Shown here piece after piece: positions 15,801 through 25,319 of a DNA stretch of 64,000 nucleotides (within the stretch, counting starts at the first letter, position 1; each line of letters begins with the position of its first letter). The DNA is from Sulfolobus sp. E5-1-F (lineage in GTDB: Archaea > Thermoproteota > Thermoprotei_A > Sulfolobales > Sulfolobaceae). The translations under genes were made by a program, and so were the position numbers. The stretch spans positions 718,630 through 782,629 of the forward strand of contig NZ_CP045687.1 of the NCBI RefSeq assembly GCF_009601705.1, given 5' to 3'. The notes under the pieces were generated by a model that worked only from the letters and a program-made list of their open reading frames with translations, was not told where the DNA came from and searched no databases.

Positions 15801-15874
15801 ATAGGTAATATACTAAAATCTCTCCACGAGTTAGTATAATAGTTCTAGTAATTGTTAAAGCAACACACATCTCA

Positions 15875-17665
15875 TCATAAATTTTTAAGTACAAAACCTC
15901 CTCCTTCATAAGCCCAAACACTGTTATTAGCGTATGCATATTCCACATAATTTCTTAACAAATTATCATTTGGTAAATTCCTTATACTATTCTCATTACC
16001 TAAAACAATCAGCTTATACCTAGCCCTAGTAAAGGCTACATTCAACCTACGCTTATTAGTAGCAAACTTCAGATCATTAGTAGTAGCAGTCACACTGAAA
16101 ATTATCACATCCTTCTCCCTCCCTTGAAACGCATCAACAGTATTAATCTCAACATCGTAGTCACTTAACTCCTCAACCAACCTATTCCTCTGAGCCCTAT
16201 AAGGTGAAATTATCCCAACCTCTACACCTCTTAACCAAGGGACAATCTCCTTAATAGCTTTGATTTCCATCTCGTTATAAAGACTCTTGCTCACCTTATT
16301 TTCAGTAACCTTTACCTCCCTACCATTAACGTGCACAAACACTACCTGCTTTAAAGGATCTAGTAGAGGGAAGTCCGACTTAATATGTAGAGATAGGTTA
16401 AAACACCTCGAATCTGGAACAATCTCGTTATTATACACATGTTTAGCAACAAAATTAATTATCTTAACATTACTTCTGTAATGCTTTCTCAATCAAAGAC
16501 TCCTATGCTTATACTTCTCTATTAGTGTAATAAAGGAGCTGTACTTTGCAACCTCATCATCGTCATTAATAGACTTTAAAATTGGTGGCAATTGGTTATG
16601 ATCACCAACAACCACCCACTTCCTCCCCTTAACCATTCCCAATAAGGCCAAAGTTATTGATGCTTGACTCGCCTCATCAATTATTACAGTATCAAATGAT
16701 ATATTTGTGAGTGGTGCTAACTGGGACTTAATAAGCGTTGAACCCACAACCTTAACGTCTTTAAGCACTTCCTCTGAAATCTTACTGATTAACGCATTCC
16801 TCTTCTCTAATTCTTCACTTAACTTTTCGTAAACGAGAGGAGAAGTATTACCCCTAGAAATTTCATCTAATAATTTCTCAATTTCAAGTTCGATCTTAGA
16901 GAGAATATCTCTAGCACGTTCCCTAACTTGAGGGGTCAGAAGGAACGGTCTTACCTCCTTTGAGACCTTTTCAACCATCCCAACCCTCACAATGTCATTT
17001 GGAATCCTCTTACCTAAGAGCTCAATAACGTTATCAACTGCCCTATTTGTGTGAGAAGTTACTAACACCTTTTCTCCTCGTGAAGATAAAGCCTCGGCTA
17101 TCTTACTTATCACCCTAGTCTTACCAGTGCCAGGTGGGCCAATTATAAGAAGTAACTCATTATCGTTCAAATCTAGTGCTGAGTTTAACGCCTTATTCTG
17201 GTGCTCATCTAATTCAACATCTTTAACACTTACTCTCTGTGAAAGAGGTGGTAATTCAACATCTTTGAAGAATAAATCTAATGCATTATGGTTAAATATC
17301 TTAAAACCTCGAACATAATCTACTACACCCCCTGTGTTAAATGCTCTTTCGAGTAGTTCTAATTGGACAAGATAACTAATTAGTAACTCATTATCGCGGA
17401 TAGACACTTTTTTCTTAGGGAAATGAACGTCTTTTCCAAACTTAACTAATAACCTCCCACCGCGTGAAGATATTACAGTTCCGGGGATATTTCCTACAAG
17501 TACTTGATCCCCAGGTTCAAAGAGGTTTGCGTACTTGGTCTTAAACACAACTAGAGAGAAGTAATAATTCTCAACCTCAGCATTATAATGGATTATGTCC
17601 TCTTTAGCAATCTCCATTTCATTCAAAATTGTATAATATAACTTGTAAGGGTCCATCACTTTCAC
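15875..17665 (-). pseudogene. Upf1/IGHMBP2-like SF1 helicase interrupted by one TGA
   Basis: Two same-frame pieces (390 and 205 residues) make one 597-codon gene. An N-terminal beta-rich domain precedes Walker A GPPGTGKTRVI. It then has motif Ia (VTSHTNRAVDNV), Walker B DEASQAS, motif III GDHNQLPP, and, after the stop, motif IV LRKHYRSN, EINTVDAFQGREKDVI (motif V) and FTRARYKLIVLG (motif VI). Such helicases unwind RNA or DNA 5' to 3'. The only lesion is TGA (16493-16495) in HRSL-stop-LRKHYR, where the family would allow Trp (TGG), so a single change or a sequencing error explains it. No selenocysteine context is expected in Sulfolobales. Confidence 0.85.
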
Positions 17666-17997
17666 TTAACCCTCTAATTATTTAAATGGATCTTAAAGAA
17701 TTAAGGATTATTTTCACAAGTTGTCAAGGAAACTAGTTAAACCGAGTAGTCAACCTAAAAGATTTCTTTGACGTTAATAGGTAGTTTAGCTATGGTCGTT
17801 ATGAGAGGTCATTCCAATTTGGAGAACTTGTATAAATAAAGAGAAAATGTATGCCTTAATTTTACGAGAGCTTAAAGAGAAAGCTGAGAGATTTTAGGTA
17901 CAGATATAAGTAGCAGAAAGAATAGTAGAGATATTGCTATATATAAAAGAAAAGCCGAAGAAAATAACAGAATGAATGGAATATTTTGAGGAATGGA
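17666..17997. other. Intergenic stretch, no gene seen
   Basis: This AT-rich DNA upstream of the helicase gene runs up to an R1 element. No open frame of note and no recognisable IS end was found. Confidence 0.35.
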
Positions 17998-18172
17998 TAG
18001 TACTTTACGTAAACTTGCCTTAAACCTCAAATACTAACGTAAATTCTCTTCGAAAAGATTTAAGTAATCGTAAATAGTTCAAGCGTAGTATATAGTGTAG
18101 TATAAATATACCTTAGTCTTATATTGGAAAAACTAAACGTCACATACTGACGTCATTTTCAAGAAACTCCTA
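17998..18172 (+). repeat. MITE family R1, full copy
   Basis: This 175-bp element begins TAGTACTTTACGTAAAC and ends TTTCAAGAAACTCCTA. Read inward from both ends these form an imperfect inverted repeat (consensus TAGTA-TTT-C-AAA). The body includes AAGATTTAAGTAATCGTAAA, shared with the other copies. It is non-coding and no parent transposase is identified. Confidence 0.75.
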
Positions 18173-18325
18173 TACATTAATTAAAAAATAAAATATAGAG
18201 ACTTTTCTTCTCTAAGATGTATTGAACCAGTATTGTGCAATTTTCTCGCTCCTAGATCTAATCTCAGTTAATTGCTAAAGTATCGATATCAATCATTGTT
18301 TACGCTCCTTGTTTTTACCACTATC

Positions 18326-19108
18326 TTATGATGGTTTATAGTTCTGTAAACACTCCTCTACGAATTTCTTAAGTTTCCATCTATTTACACTCCCATTAAC
18401 ATTTTCAGCAGCAACTCTGACGTCTAACTCCAGATCTCGTATGTCGTCAAATTTAAAGCATGGATTTAATATACGATTCCAAGCTTCAGAAGATTCGCCT
18501 GGAGGCACTGTAAAGCATATTTTATCAATATTCCCTAATAATTTGTTAACATCTTCTAATGAGCTCTTATCACTCGTACCTTGTCCGGAACTATCAGTTT
18601 TCAATCTAATAAAAAGTACAACTAATGATTCTTCACCAACAATGTCTAATGAATATTTATATGTGTAACCCCAAGGTGCCATAGCACCATGTTTATCGTC
18701 AAGTTTTACCCATCCTCTTGAATTCTTAGCTAATGCCCTACTACCAAAAGGTATATACTCAACTTCGTATCTCATACTACATTGAATACATTTATATTTT
18801 TGTTTCTCGTCACATGGGATATATTCACTTTCTTGCGGGTCTACTTCTTTGACTCTTATCTTTAAACCTTCTATCTCATTCCCCGTAACCTTCAAAAATT
18901 TAAACTCAGGTTTGAAAAGCGTGTCTAAATATCTACCTAAAATAACTCCAAAAATAGTTCCAAGTATGGAAATAACTTTAATAGCTTGAGGAATAAAAGA
19001 GGTAATCAAAATAATAATGATAATAGATAAAAATAGGATGATGAGTAATAGGGTCACTTTATCGTTTATCACTCTCTTGACAGCAATTTTCAAAGATGAC
19101 GCTTGCAT
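18326..19108 (-). CDS. Membrane-anchored protein of unknown function
   Basis: The 260-residue protein has two hydrophobic segments near the N terminus (about residues 17-38, VTLLLIILFLSIIIIILITS, and 44-60). A soluble domain of about 190 residues follows, mostly beta strand by pattern, with a C-x7-C-x2-C cysteine group (CDEKQKYKCIQCSM, residues 99-112) that may bind metal. It starts with ATG 19108. The family is not recognised. It stands between AT-rich gaps on the minus strand, with no obvious operon partner. Confidence 0.55.
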   Translation of the reverse strand: MQASSLKIAVKRVINDKVTLLLIILFLSIIIIILITSFIPQAIKVISILGTIFGVILGRYLDTLFKPEFKFLKVTGNEIEGLKIRVKEVDPQESEYIPCDEKQKYKCIQCSMRYEVEYIPFGSRALAKNSRGWVKLDDKHGAMAPWGYTYKYSLDIVGEESLVVLFIRLKTDSSGQGTSDKSSLEDVNKLLGNIDKICFTVPPGESSEAWNRILNPCFKFDDIRDLELDVRVAAENVNGSVNRWKLKKFVEECLQNYKPS

Positions 19109-19815
19109 AATTAAACTATCTATAATTATGATTTATTAAAATTTATTGTGTTATAGATTATTTTTTGTGTTATTGAGAGTTTGATAAGGCTTAAATAACT
19201 TTTTCCATTTAGAAACCTTCATTAGGAGATATTCTAAACAGCTGTTACGTATAAAAATTTTTACACTTCCAACCGAGTAACTTTTCTCTTTTTTCTCATA
19301 ATTCTCTCCATGGATTAGGAAATATTTTCAAAGGCAATATTGAAACTGATAGGATCAAAACTACTGCTCCTTTACATGCGTAATATAAGGGCTATATCTC
19401 CTATCCCCCGCTGAACTATTATTTTTCCGTATCGTAATGATAAAAAAGTAAGTTTCAGCAGATAAGCTATTGAGATTAATAATGTTAAGCCTACATATAC
19501 ATATATATTGAACTATATATATATTGAATATTTTCTTCTAAATTGGGAAAAGATAGAAGCGTTTAATTAACACATTGAAAGAATATGCGCTTAAATAAAT
19601 AAGGAAAGAACATATAAGTATAATTGTGATATTTATAACTAGCACGGTTGTTTTTAAAGAATGACTTACAATACGATGAAAACTTAAAACTCTACATCAA
19701 ATATTCCAGCAGGAATTTGGTTAGATCAACATTAATCCGAGTGGAAAAAGGAAATAGTTGATGAAAGATGAAGAAGGTTTGAAAATACGTAGAAAACTCA
19801 TAACTGCAAAGGAGC
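19109..19815. other. Long AT-rich intergenic region, no gene seen
   Basis: The stretch contains a run of TATA-rich dinucleotide sequence around 19497-19530 (ACATATATATTGAAC and similar) and GCAAAGGAGCTTAGAG near 19806, a motif echoed at 11109. No coding region or IS end was identified. Confidence 0.35.
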
Positions 19816-20373
19816 TTAGAGTAATGACAGTAAGACTCTAACCGCATATGTTAATATAACTAAATCAAACATATCTATCTTCCCTTCTGGTAGTTTAAAC
19901 CCATGTATAACATGATTTGATATTTGTTTAAGGTTTCTCAACATTTCGTCGAGTTTTCTATCTTTTAAACTTGTTATCTCATAAATGTAGTCCCATACAT
20001 TTTTTAGAATTATATCGTTGACTTGCTTACAACATTCTCTCACACTCTTCACGTTATAATTCGAATTACATAATCTCTTGACGATCTTTTCAATTTGACT
20101 TTTTATATTTTCAATATTTTTCTCTAATTCTTTCTCATATTTATCTTTTACTTTATCTTGCAATGTTCTTTGGAATATTATTAAATTGTAATATGCAAAT
20201 ACACGATTATCATTATCAATAGCATTTTCGATTTCATTTATTAGAAAAGAGACTTCCATATGCTTATTTTTAATTTCTTTTAAGGTTTCTTTTATCCATT
20301 TTTTTAAAGCAGTTTCGTCTTGACTAGCATAAACTATGAGGTCCTGCGGTAATTTGTTAAGCTTTAATAGCAC
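19816..20373 (-). CDS. Helical protein of unknown function
   Basis: The 185-residue protein is charged and mostly helical by pattern: a central Lys/Glu-rich part (KDKYEKELEKNIENIKSQIEKIVKR) suits a coiled coil, then a C-terminal hydrophobic helix (DMFDLVILTYAVRVLLSLL). A Cys trio (CNSNY..RECCKQ) lies near residues 100-115. Translation starts at GTG 20373, only 34 bases from the divergent gene at 20408, so the two share a promoter region and are probably regulated together. I do not recognise the family. Confidence 0.5.
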   Translation of the reverse strand: MLLKLNKLPQDLIVYASQDETALKKWIKETLKEIKNKHMEVSFLINEIENAIDNDNRVFAYYNLIIFQRTLQDKVKDKYEKELEKNIENIKSQIEKIVKRLCNSNYNVKSVRECCKQVNDIILKNVWDYIYEITSLKDRKLDEMLRNLKQISNHVIHGFKLPEGKIDMFDLVILTYAVRVLLSLL

Positions 20374-20407
20374 AATTTTTTAATGTATGAGGAATATATA
20401 AAACGAG

Positions 20408-21214
20408 ATGGTTAAAAAAGTAATATACTACGATCGGACCGTTAGTCCAAGCTTTTTAGACACAAAGGTAATCTTAAGTAAACCACCAGATTATGACGTA
20501 GTTGATTATTTTACTATTTCTGAATGGTTAGAAGTAGCTGGCAAGGGTGATATTTTAGTCTTCGCTCACGATATTATTCCTTATACTGCATATGAGATTA
20601 CCCCATATTCCACAGATAGTAAATTACTAAGGTTTTTGCAGAGAGGCGGAATCGTAGTCTGGTTGGGTGACGTCCCATTCTTTTACAGGCTACATTGTTA
20701 TGATAGTTCGCAAGAGAAAGAAATAGAAGAGACTAAAGAATTGCTAAAAAAGAACGTTAGCTATACATTAATACCTGAATTTTACTTAAAGAAATACGGT
20801 CCATATGAAAGAGATAAACAGTTGTGCACGCTTGACATAATTGGCGGATTCTATGCAGATCTTAACAACGTTAGTTGGATTGGATTAGATTTTAAACATT
20901 TAAACTTCTATAAGTTAAATGATGTTTGCTATCTAAATACACCAGCAAGAATTACCCCAACGATTATAGGAAAGCTTTTGGGTTATCAAAGCAGAGAAAC
21001 GATAAGGCCGGTAAAGCTAACTACCAAAATCTTTCCATTAACTATGACAGAGTTAGATGGGATTTGTCAAGGAAAATACGCCGGTTCGTGGATAGCACAG
21101 ATAGGTGAAGGAGTATTTGTAAGATTATATGACCACAGGGAGGACATTGTTAACGTTTCGAATATATTCAAAATAGCAGAAACATTATCTAACTCAATAC
21201 AGTTAAAACTGTGA
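20408..21214 (+). CDS. Alpha/beta protein of unknown function, glutamine-amidotransferase-like pattern
   Basis: The 268-residue protein starts with VKKVIYYDRTVSP, and has GDILVFAHDIIPY, then LLRFLQRGGIVVWLGDVPFFYR (residues about 75-95). A strand, a Gly-Gly turn and a second strand after a helix recall the ThuA/class-I-amidotransferase-like fold, but the nucleophile Cys is absent where expected. A later GEGVFVRLYDHRED segment is also conserved-looking. It is divergent from the 19816-20373 gene with a 34-base gap. A role as a ligand-binding, non-catalytic relative is a guess. Confidence 0.5.
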   Translation: MVKKVIYYDRTVSPSFLDTKVILSKPPDYDVVDYFTISEWLEVAGKGDILVFAHDIIPYTAYEITPYSTDSKLLRFLQRGGIVVWLGDVPFFYRLHCYDSSQEKEIEETKELLKKNVSYTLIPEFYLKKYGPYERDKQLCTLDIIGGFYADLNNVSWIGLDFKHLNFYKLNDVCYLNTPARITPTIIGKLLGYQSRETIRPVKLTTKIFPLTMTELDGICQGKYAGSWIAQIGEGVFVRLYDHREDIVNVSNIFKIAETLSNSIQLKL

Positions 21215-21269
21215 AAAAGACGTGGAGAGTCAAAATTCCTATTATTTCATTATAGAGGGAGAATTTTCA

Positions 21270-21447
21270 GCAGTTGTTTTCTGAAAATAACGTATATATA
21301 GTAGACAACATTAAATTCTTCCGATGTAAGACTAAGGTGGATTTATATTATACGCGCTTGAACTATTTACGATTACTTAAATTTGAAAAGAATTTACGTT
21401 AGTATTTAAGGTTTAAGTGATTTGAGGTAAATTTACGCAAAGTACTA
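21270..21447 (-). repeat. MITE family R1, full copy
   Basis: In reverse orientation relative to 17998, this copy begins GCAGTTGTTTTCTGAAAAT and ends TTTACGCAAAGTACTA. The 178-bp body shares AACTATTTACGATTACTTAA with the others. The rest of the 21215-21759 gap is AT-rich with no gene; it contains TATAGAAACAAATTGAAAT (21611-21629), echoed near 61470. Confidence 0.75.
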
Positions 21448-21759
21448 TACTTTATCTCCGAGATCGATTTATTTGATAACGCGTATTTAGAACGCTAGGG
21501 ACTAGCATGGTTTGCTCTATTAAATTGATTTTTTCATGATATTACCTTCTACTCTTCACTTGGTAGTCTTACCCATTAAAATGTAGAATCAATTACTCTA
21601 ATCAAGGTCTATAGAAACAAATTGAAATCACAAAGGAGACTTGAATGGCCCATTTATTTCTTATTACTCTATGATATAATTCTATTGAAATTTCTTGAAG
21701 AGCTCCACAAAGTACATTAAACCGCTAAGCTTATTTAATTTCTGTCTTTCCTTTTATCT

Positions 21760-22740
21760 ATGAAAGTTTTAGTGACTGGAGCTGGAGGATATATCGGAAC
21801 TGTTCTTGTCCCATTATTACTCTCAAAAGGCTATGAAGTAATAGCCCTAGATAGGTTCTTTTTCGGAAAGACATTGCAAGAAGATAAGGGACTTAAAATA
21901 GTAGATGATGACATCAGATTTGTTGAACCAGACGTTTTAAGAGGAGTTGATGCAGTAATTGACTTAGCCGCACTCTCAAATGATCCATCTGGTGAACTAG
22001 ATCCAATAAAGACTTGGTCTATAAATTATCTAGGAAGATTTAGGATAGCAAACTTAGCTAAGAGAATGGGAGTTAAACGCTATATTTTACCGTCCTCATG
22101 TAGTGTTTATGGTTTCAGAGAAGACATAGCTGATGAAACCTCATCAACTAATCCTTTAACCACTTATGCCAAAGCTAACTTAAAAGGTGAAAAAGATATT
22201 TTACCTTTAGCTGATAAGAACTTTACAGTTACAGTATTTAGAATAGCAACAGTATATGGTTATGCAAAGACTCGAAGAATGAGGTTTGATCTTGTAATAA
22301 ATGCTTTTGTTAGAGATCTAGTTACCAAGAACAAGATATTTGTAATGAAAGACGGTACTCAATGGAGACCTTTCGTCCATGTTTGGGATGTAGCTAACGC
22401 TTTTACCATTGCCTTAGAAAAGGAAACAATAAATGGTGAAGTATTTAACTTGGGTAGTGATGACCAAAATTATCAAATATTTGATTTAGCTGTGAGGATT
22501 TCTAAGGCCTTAAACAAAGAGTTAAATTATGAATGGTACGGTTCACCAGATAAGAGGTCCTATAGAGTCTCCTTCAAGAAACTTAAGGAGAAGTTTGGTT
22601 ACGTTCCAAAATATAGGGTTGAAGATGCTGCTGTAGAAATTTCTAAGGCTATTTTATCTGGTGAATTAGATCCAAATGATCCGAGATACATTACTGTAAG
22701 TTGGTATAAGAAGTTAATAAGTGAGGGAGTTTTAGTTTAA
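21760..22740 (+). CDS. NAD-dependent nucleotide-sugar epimerase/dehydratase (extended SDR)
   Basis: The 326-residue protein has the Rossmann motif VTGAGGYIGTVL (residues 5-16), DLAALSNDPS and PSSCSVYG, typical of extended SDRs acting on UDP- or dTDP-sugars. Tyr136 lies in TTYAKANLKGE, but the residue four positions later, usually the catalytic Lys, is Asn140. It heads a same-strand run with rmlC, rmlD and rmlA, so it probably makes or modifies a sugar for the same surface glycan. Substrate unknown. The start ATG 21760 follows a long non-coding gap. Confidence 0.8.
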   Translation: MKVLVTGAGGYIGTVLVPLLLSKGYEVIALDRFFFGKTLQEDKGLKIVDDDIRFVEPDVLRGVDAVIDLAALSNDPSGELDPIKTWSINYLGRFRIANLAKRMGVKRYILPSSCSVYGFREDIADETSSTNPLTTYAKANLKGEKDILPLADKNFTVTVFRIATVYGYAKTRRMRFDLVINAFVRDLVTKNKIFVMKDGTQWRPFVHVWDVANAFTIALEKETINGEVFNLGSDDQNYQIFDLAVRISKALNKELNYEWYGSPDKRSYRVSFKKLKEKFGYVPKYRVEDAAVEISKAILSGELDPNDPRYITVSWYKKLISEGVLV

Positions 22741-22816
22741 CTCACTAGGGGTGAAGACAATAAGACCCACTATATAAGTTAATTTTTTAGTCTCCTTCTA
22801 TTAGAAGAATAAACAC

Positions 22817-23377
22817 ATGCCATTTGAGTTCAAACGTTTAGAAATACCAGAGGTAATATTAGTAGAGGCTAAACAATTTCTAGATAATAGAGGTTATTTT
22901 GAAGAAATCTACAAGAGGAGTGACTTTGAACCTCACATACCGTGCAATTTCGTCCAGGTAAATCATTCCTTTTCAAAAAAGGGCGTATTAAGGGGCTTAC
23001 ACTTTCAACTAAAACCAATCCCTCAGGGTAAATTAGTAACTGTGACTTCTGGAAGGATTTTCGACGTAGCTGTTGACTTAAGAAAAAACTCTCCATACTA
23101 CAAGAAGTGGGTTTCAGTTATTTTAACACCAAGTAAACTATTATGGATCCCAGTAGGCTTTGCTCACGGCTTTCTTGCATTAGAGGAATCCCACGTAGTT
23201 TACATGGTAACTAGAGAGTTCTCAAAAGAACACGATGCTGGTATTAGCTATGATGACCCAGAAATAAATGTCAAGTGGCCCACTGATTCTGAAATTATAG
23301 TATCAGATAAGGATAGAAACTTACCCTATCTAAAAGATGCCAAAATTAACTTTGAGTATGGAGATGATCTTTGCTAA
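22817..23377 (+). CDS. rmlC: dTDP-4-dehydrorhamnose 3,5-epimerase
   Basis: The 186-residue cupin matches RmlC: FLDNRGYFEEIYKRSDF near the start, the catalytic His region KGVLRGLHFQ, then GKLVTVTSGRIFDVAVDLRKNSP and the Asp-containing HDAGISYDDPEINVKWP. RmlC epimerises C3 and C5 of dTDP-4-keto-6-deoxyglucose on the way to dTDP-L-rhamnose. The length is normal. It is flanked by rmlD and rmlA downstream. Confidence 0.92.
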   Translation: MPFEFKRLEIPEVILVEAKQFLDNRGYFEEIYKRSDFEPHIPCNFVQVNHSFSKKGVLRGLHFQLKPIPQGKLVTVTSGRIFDVAVDLRKNSPYYKKWVSVILTPSKLLWIPVGFAHGFLALEESHVVYMVTREFSKEHDAGISYDDPEINVKWPTDSEIIVSDKDRNLPYLKDAKINFEYGDDLC

Positions 23378-23466
23378 TAGTAAGTCAGTGTAAGTTCCTT
23401 CATTAATACCTTTATATAACTCTTCCCTTCATTAAGATTTTTATTAGTCAATTAGAACTGTATTCT

Positions 23467-24285
23467 ATGAAAACGCTTATTATTGGAGCTTCTGGACAAT
23501 TAGGTATCGAGCTATCTAAACTATTTCCAGATGCAATCAAAACTTACTCTTCTCACGAAATACCTGGAGGTATTAAGTTGGACGTAACAAATTTCAGTGC
23601 CGTTGAAGATTTAATTCTTAAGGTTAAGCCAGATGTTGTAATAAACACCGTAGCTTTTACAGACGTTGATGGCTGTGAAAAATACAAGGACAAGGCGTAC
23701 AATATAAATGCAGAGGCTGTAAAACACATTGTAAGGCCTTCAAGGGTAGTTGAAGCTTATTTAATCCACGTTAGCACAGACTACGTATTTGATGGGGAAA
23801 AAGGGAACTACAATGAGAACGATATACCAAACCCAATCAACTACTACGGCCTAACAAAACTCATGGGAGAAGCTTACGCCATGTCTTATGATGACGCTCT
23901 TATAATTAGGACTTCCGGAGTGTTTAGACATAAAGCTTTTCCAGTCTACGTTTATAAAACACTAAAAAGTGGGAAAGAAGTCTTAGCATTTAAGGGTTAT
24001 TATTCCCCAATATCAGCTAGAAAGTTGGCAAATGCAATCAAGGAACTAGTTGAGTTAAGGAAAACTGGGATCTTAAACGTAGCTGGGGAGAGAATATCGC
24101 GTTATGACCTAGCCTTAAAAATTGCAGAGAAGTTCGGTTTTGAAAAAAGGGTAAGGGAAGTAGACCAAATCTCAACGTGGGTAGCAAAAAGGCCTTATGA
24201 TTCCTCCCTAGATATATCGAGAGCTAAGAAACTCCTTTCAACAGATTTTTACACATTAGACCTAGACGGGATGGTGGTAGATTAA
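23467..24285 (+). CDS. rmlD: dTDP-4-dehydrorhamnose reductase
   Basis: The 272-residue SDR has GASGQLG (residues 7-13), NTVAFTDVDGCE, STDYVFDGEKGNYNE and YYGLTKLMGE, the Tyr-x3-Lys pair being intact. RmlD reduces the keto sugar from RmlC to dTDP-L-rhamnose with NAD(P)H. Its stop overlaps the ATG of rmlA by one base (TAATG), so the two are translated together. Confidence 0.92.
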   Translation: MKTLIIGASGQLGIELSKLFPDAIKTYSSHEIPGGIKLDVTNFSAVEDLILKVKPDVVINTVAFTDVDGCEKYKDKAYNINAEAVKHIVRPSRVVEAYLIHVSTDYVFDGEKGNYNENDIPNPINYYGLTKLMGEAYAMSYDDALIIRTSGVFRHKAFPVYVYKTLKSGKEVLAFKGYYSPISARKLANAIKELVELRKTGILNVAGERISRYDLALKIAEKFGFEKRVREVDQISTWVAKRPYDSSLDISRAKKLLSTDFYTLDLDGMVVD

Positions 24286-25319
24286 TGGAGGCAGTAATTT
24301 TACACGGCGGTCAAGGTACACGTTTAAGGCCTTTAACACACACTGGACCAAAGCAATTAATAAAAGTTGCAGGGAAACCGGTCTCACAATGGGTATTAGA
24401 ACAAATAAGAGATGCTGGGATAAAACACGTCATAATCGTGCTAGGTGACAACATACCTACAAAAGTTACAGAATATTACGGAGACGGGAGTAGATTTGGA
24501 GTTGAAATAACTTACGTTTATCAAGGTAAGGCTAGGGGATTGGCTGATGCAGTTTATAAGGTTAAAGATGTTGTTTCAGACAAGTTCCTAGTTTATCTAG
24601 GAGACAACATTGTATCATACGACTTGAGGAGGTTCATGGAGTTTAATGGATCAGCCTCAATACTTTTAGCTAAAGTTGAGAACCCTAATCGCTTTGGTGT
24701 TGCTGTAGTCGAGAATGGAAAGGTGGTTAAGTTAGTGGAAAAACCAAAAGAGCCAATCTCAGACCTAGCTCTCGTAGGTGTGTACGCTTTCACTAAGGAT
24801 GTCTTTGATGTAATAGAGGGTTTAAAACCTAGTTGGAGGGGTGAGCTAGAAATAACTGATGCACTTCAAGGGCTAATTAACAGAGGCAAAGATGTCAACT
24901 ATGAAATTGTTGAGGGTTGGTGGAAAGATACGGGTACTCCAAAGGACATACTTGATGCAAATGCATTCTTACTAGACAAATACGCTGAAAAGAGAGTTGA
25001 AGGTGAAATAGAGAACTCTACCTTGGACGGAAGGGTAATAGTGGAAAAGGGTGCAGTAATTAAAAACTCTGTAATTAGAGGGCCAGCATATATAGGAAAG
25101 GGTAGTAAAGTAATTAATTCATATGTTGGTTCATTTACCTCTGTTGGAGATAATTGTGAGATAATAGAGAGCGAAATTGAATACAGTGTGTTGCTAGACA
25201 ATGTGAAAGTGAAGGGAGTAGCGTTAATGGATTCGATAATAGGAAATAACTCCATCGTAGAAAAGGGAAAGAGATGGCAAAAATTAATTATTGGTGAAAA
25301 CTCATCGGTGATATTATGA
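24285..25319 (+). CDS. rmlA: Glucose-1-phosphate thymidylyltransferase, long form
   Basis: The 344-residue protein has the nucleotidyltransferase signature LHGGQGTRLRPLTHTGPKQLIKVAGKP (residues 5-31), VYLGDNIVSYD and VEKPKEP, then WWKDTGTP. A C-terminal left-handed beta-helix-like extension follows (hexapeptides such as GPAYIGKGSKVI). RmlA makes dTDP-glucose from dTTP and glucose-1-phosphate, the first step to rhamnose; the long form is common in archaea. The stop overlaps the start of the rmlB pseudogene (ATGA). Confidence 0.9.
   Translation: MEAVILHGGQGTRLRPLTHTGPKQLIKVAGKPVSQWVLEQIRDAGIKHVIIVLGDNIPTKVTEYYGDGSRFGVEITYVYQGKARGLADAVYKVKDVVSDKFLVYLGDNIVSYDLRRFMEFNGSASILLAKVENPNRFGVAVVENGKVVKLVEKPKEPISDLALVGVYAFTKDVFDVIEGLKPSWRGELEITDALQGLINRGKDVNYEIVEGWWKDTGTPKDILDANAFLLDKYAEKRVEGEIENSTLDGRVIVEKGAVIKNSVIRGPAYIGKGSKVINSYVGSFTSVGDNCEIIESEIEYSVLLDNVKVKGVALMDSIIGNNSIVEKGKRWQKLIIGENSSVIL

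Noticed and set aside
16493-16495. Selenocysteine at the helicase TGA
   Set aside because: Sulfolobales lack the selenocysteine pathway, and Trp is the natural residue for a one-base change here.
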